64,000 nt of DNA, taken from the NCBI GenBank assembly GCA_903893745.1, contig CAITNF010000004.1, positions 62,001-126,000 on the forward strand, in the 5' to 3' direction. This document shows positions 55,304-64,000 of this stretch, piece after piece (positions within the stretch are counted from its first letter, which is position 1; each line of letters begins with the position of its first letter). Source of the stretch: an uncultured Actinomycetes bacterium (GTDB lineage: Bacteria > Actinomycetota > Acidimicrobiia > Acidimicrobiales > RAAP-2). The notes under the pieces were generated by a model, which was given only the letters and a program-made list of their open reading frames with translations, was not told where the DNA came from and did no database searches. Both the position numbers and the translations under genes were made by a program.

Positions 55304-56365
55304 ATGTCTACGCCAGCCAAGAAGAAGCGATTCGCCGTACCACGTGAGATTCGCATCATCCTAAGTCTGGGTCTACTCGTTTTCATCTTCGAGTATCTGG
55401 TCGTTCCTCAGTTTGATTCCGCACGGCACTCGTTGCATCTATTGGCTTCATTGAATCCGTTCCTCGTAATCTTCGCGGTCGTCTGCGAATTGGCGGCGAT
55501 CTACGCTTACGTTGAGCTAAGTAGAACCGTCCTGTTCCCTCACGCACCCAGCCGGTACAACACCCTGCGCGTAAATCTGGCCGGTCTCATGATTGGCCAC
55601 GTTCTTCCTGGAGGTACTGCACCGGCTGGAGCGCTGTCGTATCGAATTTATTCCGAATTGGGCGTTCCTAAAGAAACCAGCGCCTTTGGGCTCGCTACCC
55701 AGGGCACCGGCAGTGCCGTGGTTCTTAATGTGATTTTCTGGATCGCCCTAGTGATTTCGATTCCTCTACGCGGGTTCAATCCGGCGTACGGCTTTGCTGC
55801 TCTAGCTGGAGTCTTCCTACTGATGGCCTTTTTCGGCACCATCATGCTGCTTACTCGTGGCCAGCAACACGCAGATGCGTGGTTGAGAGCACTCGCCAAG
55901 CGAGTGCCACGACTGGACCCAGAGAAAGTATCCACGCTGCTCAGCAAAATTGTCGAGCGAATCTCCATGCTCATTCATAACCGTCGTAATCTCTACTGGG
56001 CGTTGACGTGGGCGGGCCTGAATTGGATCTTTGATGCGGCCTGTCTCTGGGTGTTCATCTGGGCATTTGGGCACGCGATCTCGCCGATAGACCTTCTAGT
56101 GGCGTACGGGCTTGCGAACGTACTGGCGGCCATTCCTATAACTCCAGCCGGACTTGGCGTCGTTGAGGGTGTATTAATTCCAACCCTGGTGGGGTTCGGT
56201 GTACCCCACAATCAGGCAATTTTGGCAGTGCTCTCCTATCGGTTAATTAACTTTTGGATACCAATTCCTATTGGTGGTGTTGCCTACGCCAGTCTTGAGT
56301 GGCGACGCAAAAATTCTACTGAATCGACGAAACTGAGCGAGAACGACTCAGAGCCTGATTCTTAA
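55304..56365 (+). CDS. Flippase-like membrane protein (LPG-synthase TM / UPF0104)
   Basis: 353 residues, about eight membrane helices in the lysylphosphatidylglycerol-synthase membrane-domain family, with GHVLPGGTAPAGALSYRIY near 98 and ITPAGLGVVEGVLIPTLV near 280. Many members flip or transfer lipid-linked groups. No synthetase domain. ATG has AAGGA upstream. Facing the Ppm-like gene, it may work with polyprenol-sugar. Its last 50 bases overlap the end of ppk. Confidence 0.8.
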   Translation: MSTPAKKKRFAVPREIRIILSLGLLVFIFEYLVVPQFDSARHSLHLLASLNPFLVIFAVVCELAAIYAYVELSRTVLFPHAPSRYNTLRVNLAGLMIGHVLPGGTAPAGALSYRIYSELGVPKETSAFGLATQGTGSAVVLNVIFWIALVISIPLRGFNPAYGFAALAGVFLLMAFFGTIMLLTRGQQHADAWLRALAKRVPRLDPEKVSTLLSKIVERISMLIHNRRNLYWALTWAGLNWIFDAACLWVFIWAFGHAISPIDLLVAYGLANVLAAIPITPAGLGVVEGVLIPTLVGFGVPHNQAILAVLSYRLINFWIPIPIGGVAYASLEWRRKNSTESTKLSENDSEPDS

Positions 56366-58388
56366 ATTGTTCCTGGGCCGATGAGTTATTGACAGATTGC
56401 AGACGACGCCATCGTCGGTCGGTGCCAAGAATCCACGTGTAGCGATCATCACTCCATGTCGTTTCGAAAGCGTCAATCAACTCACGTTGGGCTTTCGAAT
56501 CATTGATGGGAACCATCACTTCGATTCGGCGGTCTAAGTTTCGTTCCATTAAGTCAGCAGAACCGATGTGCACTGAAAACGCTGAACTGCCCAATTTGCC
56601 AAAAATAAATACCCGCGAATGCTCAAGAAACTCCCCCACCAGACTGTGCACGAAAATATTCTCTGAAAGTTTCGGTACTCCTGGGCGCAAACAACACAGC
56701 GTGCGAACCTCAAGACGAACGTCTACACCTGCCATACTCGCCCCATACAAAGCATCAATCACTATTGGGTCTGTTAGTCCATTCACCTTAATTGCGATGC
56801 GCCCATCAGTTCCTAAGTCACGCTGTTCATCGATCATGTGCACAATATTGTTTCTCATCATCGTGGGGCTTACAACTATCGATGGGTAGTCCATATTCTT
56901 GGAGAATCCAGTCAAGAAATTAAATAGCTCGCCGATATCACGAGTGATGTCTGGATCACACGTGAGCAATCCAAAATCTTCATATTCACGTGCCGTTTTT
57001 GAGTTGTAGTTGCCAGTTCCAATGTGGGCATAACGGACCGTTGAAGATCCTTCGCGGCGAACCACGAGAGCTGTTTTTGAGTGCGTTTTCAAACCCATGA
57101 TTCCGTACACCACATGGACTCCAGCATCTTCCAACGCTTTGGCCCATTCAATGTTGGCGGCCTCATCGAAACGTGCCTTTAACTCCACCAGTGCGACTAC
57201 TTGCTTTCCACGCTCCGCCGCACGAATCAGGGAAGCAACTATTGGTGAATCTCCAGATGTGCGGTACAGCGTTTGCTTGATACCGGCTACGGTCGGATCG
57301 TCCGCGGCTTGGGCGATGAACACCTCAACTGAGTCACTGAATGAATCATAAGGATGATGCAGCAGCAGGTCGCCTTCACGAATGACTTCGAAAATGTCCG
57401 TAACGTGATCTCCGGCAAGAAGTCGTGGAGGAGTGAGCGGAGACCATCCATCACCTTTGAGATCTGGTCGCTCCATCGCGCAAAGAGACCATAGGTCGTG
57501 TAGTCCCAGTGGTGCATCAGTCACGTACACATTTGATGCGTCAAGCTCAAGTTGGCTAGTGAGCAGGTTGAGGAACTCGGGGGACATTTCTCTCTGAATT
57601 TCGACTCGTAGTGCCTCACCAAATCTTCGTCGTCGTAGCTCCACCTCCAAAGCAACCATAAGATCATCAGCTTCATCTTCATCGAAGGCTAAATCAGCAT
57701 TCCTTGTAACGCGAAATAGATCTGCGCGGCCAATCACCATTCCAGGAAATAAGTAATCCAAGTTCGCTGTAATGACCTCTTCGAGGAGACACCAGCGACC
57801 GGGTGAAACCGGGACAAATCGTGGGAGCGATCCGGGTACTTTCACTCGGGCGTTGCGCTCTTCGCCTGACAATTCGTCTACTACTGACACGGCAATATTG
57901 AGTGACAGATTTGAAATCATTGGAAATGGGTGCCCCGGATCGACAGCCAACGGCGTGAGTACTGGGTAAATATTTTCAGAGAAATAAGCATTCAACTGAA
58001 GTTTTTCTTGCTCGTCGAGATCTGAGTAGCGTACGACCGACAGACCACGTTCGGCTAGTTCGGGCAGCAATACGTCGAGGACAAGACGATCTTGACTTTC
58101 CACCAATGCGGAGACTCGTTCTCGAATTGCAGCAAGTTGCTGACGGGGACGAACGCCATCGATTGACAATGTCTGAACACCGGCGGCCACCTTGTCCTCG
58201 AGACTCATCACTCGGACCTGGAAAAACTCGTCAATCATGTCCGCAAAAATTGCTACGAACTTAAGTCGCTCAAGAATTGCTAGTGAGCTATCTCGCGCCA
58301 GCTCCAATAGTCGTTCGCCAAATTCAAGTCGAGATAGCTCTCGACTTGAAAACCGCTCAGGCCCGAACGACGTAACATCGAAATCCAC
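56316..58388 (-). CDS. ppk: Polyphosphate kinase 1
   Basis: Makes polyphosphate from ATP. 690 residues with N-terminal helical domain (ELSRLEFGERLLELA near 17), PVLTPLAVDPGHPFP near 135, and the phospholipase-D-like catalytic half with the first catalytic His in GLKTHSKTALVVR near 427 and the second HIGSADLMERNLDRRIEV near 607. GTG at 58388; leader with GGGGAG. C-terminus overlaps the convergent gene by 50 bases. Confidence 0.95.
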   Translation of the reverse strand: MDFDVTSFGPERFSSRELSRLEFGERLLELARDSSLAILERLKFVAIFADMIDEFFQVRVMSLEDKVAAGVQTLSIDGVRPRQQLAAIRERVSALVESQDRLVLDVLLPELAERGLSVVRYSDLDEQEKLQLNAYFSENIYPVLTPLAVDPGHPFPMISNLSLNIAVSVVDELSGEERNARVKVPGSLPRFVPVSPGRWCLLEEVITANLDYLFPGMVIGRADLFRVTRNADLAFDEDEADDLMVALEVELRRRRFGEALRVEIQREMSPEFLNLLTSQLELDASNVYVTDAPLGLHDLWSLCAMERPDLKGDGWSPLTPPRLLAGDHVTDIFEVIREGDLLLHHPYDSFSDSVEVFIAQAADDPTVAGIKQTLYRTSGDSPIVASLIRAAERGKQVVALVELKARFDEAANIEWAKALEDAGVHVVYGIMGLKTHSKTALVVRREGSSTVRYAHIGTGNYNSKTAREYEDFGLLTCDPDITRDIGELFNFLTGFSKNMDYPSIVVSPTMMRNNIVHMIDEQRDLGTDGRIAIKVNGLTDPIVIDALYGASMAGVDVRLEVRTLCCLRPGVPKLSENIFVHSLVGEFLEHSRVFIFGKLGSSAFSVHIGSADLMERNLDRRIEVMVPINDSKAQRELIDAFETTWSDDRYTWILGTDRRWRRLQSVNNSSAQEQFKNQALSRSRSVSSIQ

Positions 58389-58435
58389 CGCTCCCCACTC
58401 ACTTTCAAAAGATTCGCTTTACCCCATCGTACGAC

Positions 58436-58441
58436 TACTGT
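58436..58441 (+). promoter_or_regulatory. -10 box for leaderless FtsW/RodA gene
   Basis: TACTGT, then TGAATC, then GTG at 58448. Back to back with the ppk promoter in a 59-base spacer. Confidence 0.55.
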
Positions 58442-58447
58442 TGAATC

Positions 58448-59818
58448 GTGGCGAAACACGTTAAGAGTGGTCTGGCACGGACACCCGAGGCTGTCGAAGA
58501 TGCCGCTGCGAAGTCCCGCTCAACCGAGCTGGTCTTGCTGTCAATCGCCTGGGTAATTGTAACTGCTTTCTACGCTTTGGCGGAACTTGGAGCGAAGGGC
58601 AAAGCGCCCTCGGACATTTGGCTCTTTCTCTCGTCCATCGTTTTAATCTCACTTGCCCTACATTTTGCGATTCGCCGCTACGCGCCGAGAGCTTCTCAGA
58701 TTCTCCTACCCGTGTCAACGCTCTTGAACGGTATTGGCTACGTCGAAATTGCACGATGGAATCCGGCGAAAGCGGCTTACCAGGCCGGGTGGTTCCTGAT
58801 CAGTGCCATTGGCGTCGTGGTGACCCTAAAGATCGTCCGTCGAGTCCGTGACCTCGACCGCTACCGCTATTTGACTCTGTTGAGTGCGATAGGACTGCTG
58901 CTTCTGCCACTGGTTCCCCACCTTGGTCAAAATATCAACGGAGCGCGCCTATGGGTTCGGGTTGGTCCGATATCGTTCCAACCCGTTGAGTTAGCCAAAA
59001 TTCTTTTGGCTTTCTTTTTTGCCTCTTACTTTGCCGCTAATCGCGAGCTGCTCACCACACCAACGCAGCGATTTGGTCGCCGTCTAATCGTGCCACCTCG
59101 GACCTTGATTCCAATTCTCGTGGCGTGGGGATTCGCAATTGCAATTTTGGGCGCAGAAAATGATATTGGATTCGCGCTGCTACTCTTCGCACTCTTCATG
59201 TCAATGCTGTGGGTTACTACGGGCTTGAAGACTTATGTCGCACTCGGAGCAACGTTTTTCGTTGGCGGTGCATTTATCGCTTCGCATCTTTTCGCCCAAG
59301 TGAGTGTCCGAGTTAGTGAGTGGCTCAACCCGTGGTCACCGGCGAATTTTCAGTACTCGCATCAACTTGCCTACGGATGGTTCTCCCTCGCGGCCGGTGG
59401 GATTACCGGCACGGGTCTCGGGCTAGGTCAAAGCGGCAATATTCCGTTCATCACATCGGACATGATTTTCGCCGCCGTAGGTGAAGAACTCGGTTTTCTT
59501 GGCATTATTTTAGTGCTCTCCCTCTTCGCAGTATTTGTCGGAGAGGGTTTTCGAATTGCACAGCGTGCCCATTCTGATTTTGTGCGCCTTGCCGCGACCG
59601 CACTCACGGCGACCATGGGATTTCAAGCCTTCTTCATCGTCGCTGGAGTCTTGCGTCTACTGCCCTTCACCGGTATCACTCTCCCATTTATGGCGTACGG
59701 GGGAAGTTCACTCATAGCCAATTACATCATCGTGGCACTTCTCTTGCGAATCTCCGATGAGAACAACAGTGAGTTGCGGGGCGGCGAAATTAAAGTGCTG
59801 CAATTCTCTAAGAATTAG
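58448..59818 (+). CDS. SEDS-family protein (FtsW/RodA type)
   Basis: 456 residues with ten or more membrane helices. GARLWVRVGPISFQPVELAKI near 175 and GITLPFMAYGGSSLIANYI near 415 are the SEDS signatures of peptidoglycan polymerases. A polar N-terminal 20 residues resembles the actinobacterial RodA-like proteins near pknAB. A second SEDS gene lies at 60274-61413. No penicillin-binding partner gene is adjacent. GTG at 58448 placed by the -10 spacing. Confidence 0.88.
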   Translation: MAKHVKSGLARTPEAVEDAAAKSRSTELVLLSIAWVIVTAFYALAELGAKGKAPSDIWLFLSSIVLISLALHFAIRRYAPRASQILLPVSTLLNGIGYVEIARWNPAKAAYQAGWFLISAIGVVVTLKIVRRVRDLDRYRYLTLLSAIGLLLLPLVPHLGQNINGARLWVRVGPISFQPVELAKILLAFFFASYFAANRELLTTPTQRFGRRLIVPPRTLIPILVAWGFAIAILGAENDIGFALLLFALFMSMLWVTTGLKTYVALGATFFVGGAFIASHLFAQVSVRVSEWLNPWSPANFQYSHQLAYGWFSLAAGGITGTGLGLGQSGNIPFITSDMIFAAVGEELGFLGIILVLSLFAVFVGEGFRIAQRAHSDFVRLAATALTATMGFQAFFIVAGVLRLLPFTGITLPFMAYGGSSLIANYIIVALLLRISDENNSELRGGEIKVLQFSKN

Positions 59819-60270
59819 AGAGAGATCAGAACTTCTTCATTGCAAAGAATTGGAGCTGGCACAACTTGTCGCAGTGCCAAGATGAGAGCGTCGCTAGTTC
59901 GACAATCGATGACCGTTCGCCCGCGCGGCGACATCAAGTCAAGTTCCGAAATGAAGGCGCCGTTTTCTATTCTCAAGATGCGAATGGCTACGATATCGGC
60001 CTGCAGTTCCCGCAGAATGCTGCTTACGAGCTCGTGCGTTCCCGGGCGCGTGCCCTGAATGCCCCGTAGTGCCCCATGGAGCGCCTGTGCTTCGGGGAGG
60101 GCAATCGGAATTGAGATACTGCGAAACGGAACTTCAGATTCCATCAGGTGCACATGAGGTGACTGATCGCCAAGTTCAAAAGTGACGGTCTCGACCGACA
60201 TCACTCGAAACGTGACGTCGACATCACTTTCAAGTTTTCCATCCTCCGCTAATTCGTTTTCGCTACTCAA
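59815..60270 (-). CDS. Bifunctional nuclease-like protein (DUF151)
   Basis: 151 residues of the BFN/DUF151 family: IPIALPEAQALHGALRG near 55, RPGTHELVSSIL near 74, CRTSDALILALRQVVPAPI near 125. A plant member has weak RNase/DNase activity; bacterial roles are unclear. TTG start at 60270 with AGGTGA upstream, three bases after the rodA stop, so it is co-transcribed with rodA. Confidence 0.82.
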   Translation of the reverse strand: MSSENELAEDGKLESDVDVTFRVMSVETVTFELGDQSPHVHLMESEVPFRSISIPIALPEAQALHGALRGIQGTRPGTHELVSSILRELQADIVAIRILRIENGAFISELDLMSPRGRTVIDCRTSDALILALRQVVPAPILCNEEVLISL

Positions 60271-60273
60271 GAA

Positions 60274-61413
60274 TCACCTAACCATCCGACGCGAAACTGA
60301 AAGTACTATGCCACCAGCACTGTAGAACACGAGAGCCGCGGAACCTCCGTAACTGAGCAGTGGAAGCGGAATACCCGTGACTGGCATAATTCCCATCGTC
60401 ATGCCAATATTCTCAAAGCAACTGAATGCAAAGAATACAAAAACACCCAGGCAAATAACTCGGCCCATGGTGTCGCGCGCTAATTGCCCAATTCGAAACA
60501 TGCGATAGGCAACAAAGGCCAGCAGCAGAATCAAGAACGCAGATCCGATAAAACCGAGCTGTTCGCCGATTGCTGTGAAAATAAAGTCGGTCCGTTGCTC
60601 TGGCACGTAGCCAAGTACCGTCTGGAGTCCGTGAAAAAAGCCGGCTCCGTGCAGACCACCAGAGCCAATAGCATTTTTGGCATTACTCACTTCGTAGAGA
60701 AGGGCTTGGATTTTTGGATCTGACGAATTCTGATTTAAGAACGATACGAAGCGATCGACTTGATACTTCTGCAAAATATTTCCGTACACGCCAACTACCA
60801 CCGCTAACGATCCCATGACGGCTAGAAACGACATAAAACGGGGAGGCACTCCAGCAACCACCATCATTGCGGAAATCGTCAGCACAATAATGATCGAGGT
60901 TCCCAGGTCCGGCTGAACCACGATCATAAGTAGTGGCAGGGCCGTCATCAGAAGAATTCGAACCACGTCGTACATGGCCAGCCCGTTGGGCCGCCGTTCA
61001 CAGTACGTCGCCACCGCCAAGATTAAAACCAGAACTGCAAACTCACTTGGTTGAACCTGGAAAAAACCAAAATTGAACCAACGTTGCGCTCCGCGCGAGC
61101 TCTGACCAATGACGAATACACCAAGCAGCGCAACAACAATTGCAATGTAGAAAGGAGTACTCAGAATTTCGAGGCGACGATAGTCAACGAGTGAGAAGAG
61201 ATACATCACGATGATTCCTACGGCGACGAAGAGGCCTTGTCGCTCAAGGTAGTAGTGAGGATTGAACCCGGCGCCAACGAGAGCTGCGCGGGTTGCGCTG
61301 TAAATCATTACGACGCCCGTCAAGCCCAACACCACGAGTCCCCAGAGCAGACCCGGATCGCACGCCCCGCGCGAGCGTACTTTGGTGGACATCGAGGTCA
61401 TCAGGTCGCTCAC
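60274..61413 (-). CDS. rodA: Rod-shape peptidoglycan polymerase RodA
   Basis: 379 residues, about ten membrane helices. SRGAQRWFNFGFFQVQPSEFAVL near 108, VVQPDLGTSIII near 165, AIGEQLGFIGSAF near 296 and TGIPLPLLSYGGSA near 343 are RodA/FtsW motifs; the extracellular loop before GLHGAGFF is short. GTG overlaps the aroE stop (GTGA). Assigned RodA from length and similarity; FtsW is less likely because no ftsI/mur cluster is near. Confidence 0.88.
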   Translation of the reverse strand: MSDLMTSMSTKVRSRGACDPGLLWGLVVLGLTGVVMIYSATRAALVGAGFNPHYYLERQGLFVAVGIIVMYLFSLVDYRRLEILSTPFYIAIVVALLGVFVIGQSSRGAQRWFNFGFFQVQPSEFAVLVLILAVATYCERRPNGLAMYDVVRILLMTALPLLMIVVQPDLGTSIIIVLTISAMMVVAGVPPRFMSFLAVMGSLAVVVGVYGNILQKYQVDRFVSFLNQNSSDPKIQALLYEVSNAKNAIGSGGLHGAGFFHGLQTVLGYVPEQRTDFIFTAIGEQLGFIGSAFLILLLAFVAYRMFRIGQLARDTMGRVICLGVFVFFAFSCFENIGMTMGIMPVTGIPLPLLSYGGSAALVFYSAGGIVLSVSRRMVR

Positions 61414-62192
61414 TGAATTACCTCAAGTAATTGTGCACCGCTGATCGGCGCTTCGAACCACCATTGCATCTGTAGAGCGGCTTGGTAAGCAAGCATTCCC
61501 AGTCCATTCGCCGTACGACAGCCCATCGCCTCGTGACGTGACCGCCACGTTGACATTCTCGGTTCGTAGGTTATATCAACTGCCATAGACGTTGATTTCA
61601 CTCCATCAAGGACTTGGTCACGATCGCTGCGCCCCTCAACGGGCGTCGTATTTATCACTAAATCAATCGACTCAGAACATGAAGAGCCATCCTTCACCAC
61701 GGCGTAACGCTCGACAAGTTCGCTCACGTGCGACGCAGTGCGCCCAAAAATCAACACCGATTTCACTCCGACTTCGACCAAGCCGTCCACTATTGCCTTG
61801 GCCGCCCCTCCGGCACCCAAAACCGCCACGACCTTGTCAGCCAATTCGTACGACAGACCAGTTCCTAGGTACTCAGTAAAACCTTTTCCGTCAGTACATG
61901 CTCCGTGCAATTCTCCCTCACGCCACAGAAGTGAATTAACCGACCCCGTGCGAGCCGCCACGGGGTCCAAACTGGCGCAGAGGCTGCCCACTCGTTCCTT
62001 TAGCGGCATTGTCACGGAGAGCGCGTCCACGTCTCTACCCATGATGCCGGTGAGTTGGTTTGCTTCTTCAGCCTTTATCGATAGTCGCACCGAACTTCCG
62101 CTCAGACCCGCCAGGGAGAGTCCAGCTTCGTGCAAAAGCGGTGAAAGCGAATGCTCGATCGGAAAACCAGCCACCCCGAGGCGCCAAATCAT
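61410..62192 (-). CDS. aroE: Shikimate dehydrogenase
   Basis: Reduces 3-dehydroshikimate with NADPH. 260 residues: shikimate pocket AGFPIEHSLSPLLH near 8-21, catalytic Lys in VTMPLKE near 65, Asp in CTDGKGF near 103, NADP motif LGAGGAAKAI near 127, and NGLGMLAYQAALQ near 230. ATG overlaps the mltG stop. Confidence 0.95.
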   Translation of the reverse strand: MIWRLGVAGFPIEHSLSPLLHEAGLSLAGLSGSSVRLSIKAEEANQLTGIMGRDVDALSVTMPLKERVGSLCASLDPVAARTGSVNSLLWREGELHGACTDGKGFTEYLGTGLSYELADKVVAVLGAGGAAKAIVDGLVEVGVKSVLIFGRTASHVSELVERYAVVKDGSSCSESIDLVINTTPVEGRSDRDQVLDGVKSTSMAVDITYEPRMSTWRSRHEAMGCRTANGLGMLAYQAALQMQWWFEAPISGAQLLEVIQ

Positions 62193-63199
62193 CCAATCCC
62201 CCTCGTTGCGGCGAGACGTTCGTTTGCCAACTGTTCGCTGAAGGTGGTCGCGAATGCCTCGTGACCACTCTGATCAATCACCGTAAAATAGAGCCACGGC
62301 CCCGGTGGTGCGTGCAGCATCGCATTCAAGGCGAACGTCGATACCGTGCAAATGGGTGTGGGAGTAAGTCCATTAACTAAGTACGTGTTGTACGGACTCT
62401 TTATCCTCAACATGGCGTGCGTCACGGCACCACCGTCTTTATTCAGCGCGTAGAGAATCGTGGAGTCCATTTGTAGCGAACCCTTTTTCTCCAATCGGTT
62501 AAATATGACTCGGGCCACTTTTGGCAGATTGCTTGGGTAGTACCCCTCTTTTTCAACAATTGAGGCAGCGATTAGCAGTTGATATGCATTGAGCCCATTG
62601 ATTCTGGTCGCCGAAGTGAACCCTACGGAGGCAGCTTCGACTGAAAACGCTTTCGTCATTGCCGCTACGAGTTCGGCGGGAGTCTCGCCGGGACGAAGAA
62701 TGTAGTCGCCCGGAGCAATCAAACCCTCCAGCGAGCTGCCCGGCTTAAACGGAGACGCTGCGGCCGCTTTACGAGCTTCAAGTACGAATGAATTGGCGAA
62801 CGTATTGTCTAAATCTCCAGCTACTCGTAGAGCAACTTCATGGAGAGTTAGTCCCGCGGTTACCGAAAGGATTGAAACGTTGGGACCAGCGCCCAGCAAA
62901 GATTTCACGGTACTAAAGGAAGAGTTTTGCCGAATTTGATACGAGCCAGCCTGAATCGTCGGCGCCCCGAAAAGTAAAGTGTCAATGCGTAATGCCAGTG
63001 ATGATCCAACCACTCCCTTGGTTTGGAGTTTTCCGGCGATTACTCCAACTGAATCACCAGGTTTAACCGTAACAATCACCCAGTGCCCTGGCCCACCCAG
63101 CGGAACGACCTGAAGACAGAACCAGACCACGACAACTATCGCCAGACCACCGAGACCCAGCACCATGCGTCGGATTAATTTATTCAACGCGTTGCCCAT
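62189..63199 (-). CDS. mltG: Endolytic murein transglycosylase MltG
   Basis: Cuts nascent glycan strands at the inner membrane. 336 residues: one N-terminal membrane helix (about 10-32), a LysM-like part, and the YceG domain with catalytic Glu in AASIVEKEG near 215, LEKKGSLQMDSTILYAL near 240 and SPYNTYLVNGLTPTPI near 267. ATG overlaps the ruvX end by 20 bases. Confidence 0.92.
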   Translation of the reverse strand: MGNALNKLIRRMVLGLGGLAIVVVVWFCLQVVPLGGPGHWVIVTVKPGDSVGVIAGKLQTKGVVGSSLALRIDTLLFGAPTIQAGSYQIRQNSSFSTVKSLLGAGPNVSILSVTAGLTLHEVALRVAGDLDNTFANSFVLEARKAAAASPFKPGSSLEGLIAPGDYILRPGETPAELVAAMTKAFSVEAASVGFTSATRINGLNAYQLLIAASIVEKEGYYPSNLPKVARVIFNRLEKKGSLQMDSTILYALNKDGGAVTHAMLRIKSPYNTYLVNGLTPTPICTVSTFALNAMLHAPPGPWLYFTVIDQSGHEAFATTFSEQLANERLAATRGIG

Positions 63200-63596
63200 C
63201 CAAGTAGTTCTGCAGCATCACTACGGCCGCGGCGCTATCAATCTTCTGGCGATGTTGTCGGACCTTCAAACCAGCGTTGGTGAGCGAACGCTGTGCTTGA
63301 GTCGTTGTTAGACGTTCGTCCCACTGCAAAACCGGCAAAGGGCTTAGTTCAACGCAAAGCTGACGATAGAGTTCGTCGGCCGATATGGTGCTCGCGGTCT
63401 CATTTCCAGAAAGTGCCACGGGTCTACCCACCACAATGAGATCAACCGTTTCCTCTTCAAGAAATCTTCGCAGTTCAAAAATCAAGTCTTCATTCACGGC
63501 CAAAGCCGGTCGAGGAAACGCCATGGTGCGGCTGGAATCACTGATGGCAATTCCACACCGCTTCGTACCAGGGTCTAGCGCCATGATTCGTGCCAT
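63180..63596 (-). CDS. ruvX: Holliday-junction resolvase-like RuvX (YqgF)
   Basis: 138 residues, RNase H fold: ALDPGTKRCGIAISD near 6-20 (first Asp), LIVVGRPVALSGNE near 53, and DERLTTTQAQ near 94 with SAAAVVMLQNYLD near the end. In E. coli it helps process the 16S rRNA 5' end; junction cleavage is also described. Five bases after the alaS stop. Confidence 0.92.
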   Translation of the reverse strand: MARIMALDPGTKRCGIAISDSSRTMAFPRPALAVNEDLIFELRRFLEEETVDLIVVGRPVALSGNETASTISADELYRQLCVELSPLPVLQWDERLTTTQAQRSLTNAGLKVRQHRQKIDSAAAVVMLQNYLDGQRVE

Positions 63597-63601
63597 AGGG
63601 G

Positions 63602-64000
63602 TTACAACTCGTTCGCGGCGGCGAGTGCGCGGTCCAGACCACTCGGGTCACGACCTCCCGCAATAGCCAGTCGCTCCGAACCACCACCACCACCACCGAT
63701 ATGGCTCGCCAATGACTTCACCACTACCTGGGCGTCCAGAGAACCGTCAGTAGCAACCACGATGGAGACCTTTTCCTCCGCAACGCCAGCGAGTATTACC
63801 AGGCGACGGCCTCGCTGCTGCAAGTTCTTTGCCACCGTGCGCAAATTATCCCCAGAGTAACCATCGACTCGTGCAACCACACGATCCCCGTCACTACTGC
63901 CGTCTATTTGTTCGGCAATAGTTGATAATTGCGCTTGTCGCATCGCAGTAACTTCTTTTTCGACTTCACGCTGACGATCGAGGAGTCGTTCGAGCGCGGG
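63602..64000 (-). CDS. alaS: Alanyl-tRNA synthetase, C-terminal part (cut by window edge)
   Basis: The frame is open from base 64000 down to the TAA at 63602: about 132 residues. It begins in a charged helix (LERLLDRQREVEKEV) that precedes the DHHA1 domain, then VKSLASHIGGGGGGSERLAIAGG, the C-Ala/DHHA1 glycine-rich motif. The catalytic and editing domains lie outside the window. Order alaS-ruvX-mltG-aroE is common in Actinobacteria. Confidence 0.9.
   Translation of the reverse strand, partial: PALERLLDRQREVEKEVTAMRQAQLSTIAEQIDGSSDGDRVVARVDGYSGDNLRTVAKNLQQRGRRLVILAGVAEEKVSIVVATDGSLDAQVVVKSLASHIGGGGGGSERLAIAGGRDPSGLDRALAAANEL

Overview
The window is a densely packed bacterial chromosome segment with no stretch over about 130 bases lacking a gene. 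Several signs point to an actinobacterium: a mycothiol synthase (mshD), the uvrC-rapZ-yvcK-gap-pgk-tpiA-secG gene order, a PdtaR-like ANTAR response regulator, a polyprenol-phosphate-mannose-synthase-type glycosyltransferase, menaquinone genes, and many start codons placed 6-7 nt after a TANNNT -10 box (leaderless transcription). The moderate G+C content and short spacers would suit a streamlined aquatic lineage such as Acidimicrobiia. That placement is inference; no rRNA or other decisive marker is present.

Layout. Positions 1-1698 (minus) hold trpC-trpF-trpB (trpB cut by the window edge), divergent from a lone trpD (plus). Positions 2793-6169 (minus) hold a DUF512 radical-SAM-like protein, der, a small zinc-ribbon membrane protein absent from simple ORF lists, and a gamma-carbonic-anhydrase-like protein. 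Positions 6220-8649 (plus) hold ispH, an HD-domain protein and a family-2 glycosyltransferase. Positions 8646-14706 (minus) are one likely operon: scpA-scpB-rluB-aroH-tyrA-aroA-cmk-plsC. trpS is divergent from it. From 35597 back to 15726 all genes lie on the minus strand: coaE-uvrB-uvrA-uvrC-rapZ-yvcK-gap-pgk-tpiA-secG-substrate-binding protein-tRNA-Leu(GAG)-nadK-recN-pyrG-xerD-M50 protease. whiA, usually between yvcK and gap in Actinobacteria, is absent.

A dppB-dppC-oppD-oppF peptide transporter (35696-39468, plus) converges on rpsA through a strong bidirectional terminator. Then come polA, an ANTAR regulator, a coiled-coil protein and menC (minus). tRNA-Leu(CAA), fabD-fabG-acpP-fabF (plus) follow. 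After them are a TrpF-like protein lacking the catalytic residues and ygfZ (minus), a small helical protein with mshD (plus), a VIT1-type transporter (minus), and maoC-like-menG-menF (plus). The last part has a Ppm-like glycosyltransferase (minus), a flippase-like membrane protein (plus), ppk (minus), an FtsW/RodA protein (plus), and an alaS-ruvX-mltG-aroE-rodA-bifunctional nuclease operon (minus, alaS cut by the edge).

Functions cluster in aromatic amino acid synthesis (trpBCDF, aroA, aroE, aroH, tyrA, trpS), nucleotide excision and other repair (uvrABC, recN, polA, ruvX), lower glycolysis, type II fatty acid synthesis, menaquinone synthesis, and cell-wall growth (two SEDS proteins, mltG). 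I found no phage, insertion sequence, CRISPR array or defence system. The main unusual signals are the leaderless-promoter pattern, convergent genes that share a 4-base stop overlap (7 of 9 convergent junctions), the degenerate TrpF paralogue, and several small or unassigned genes.
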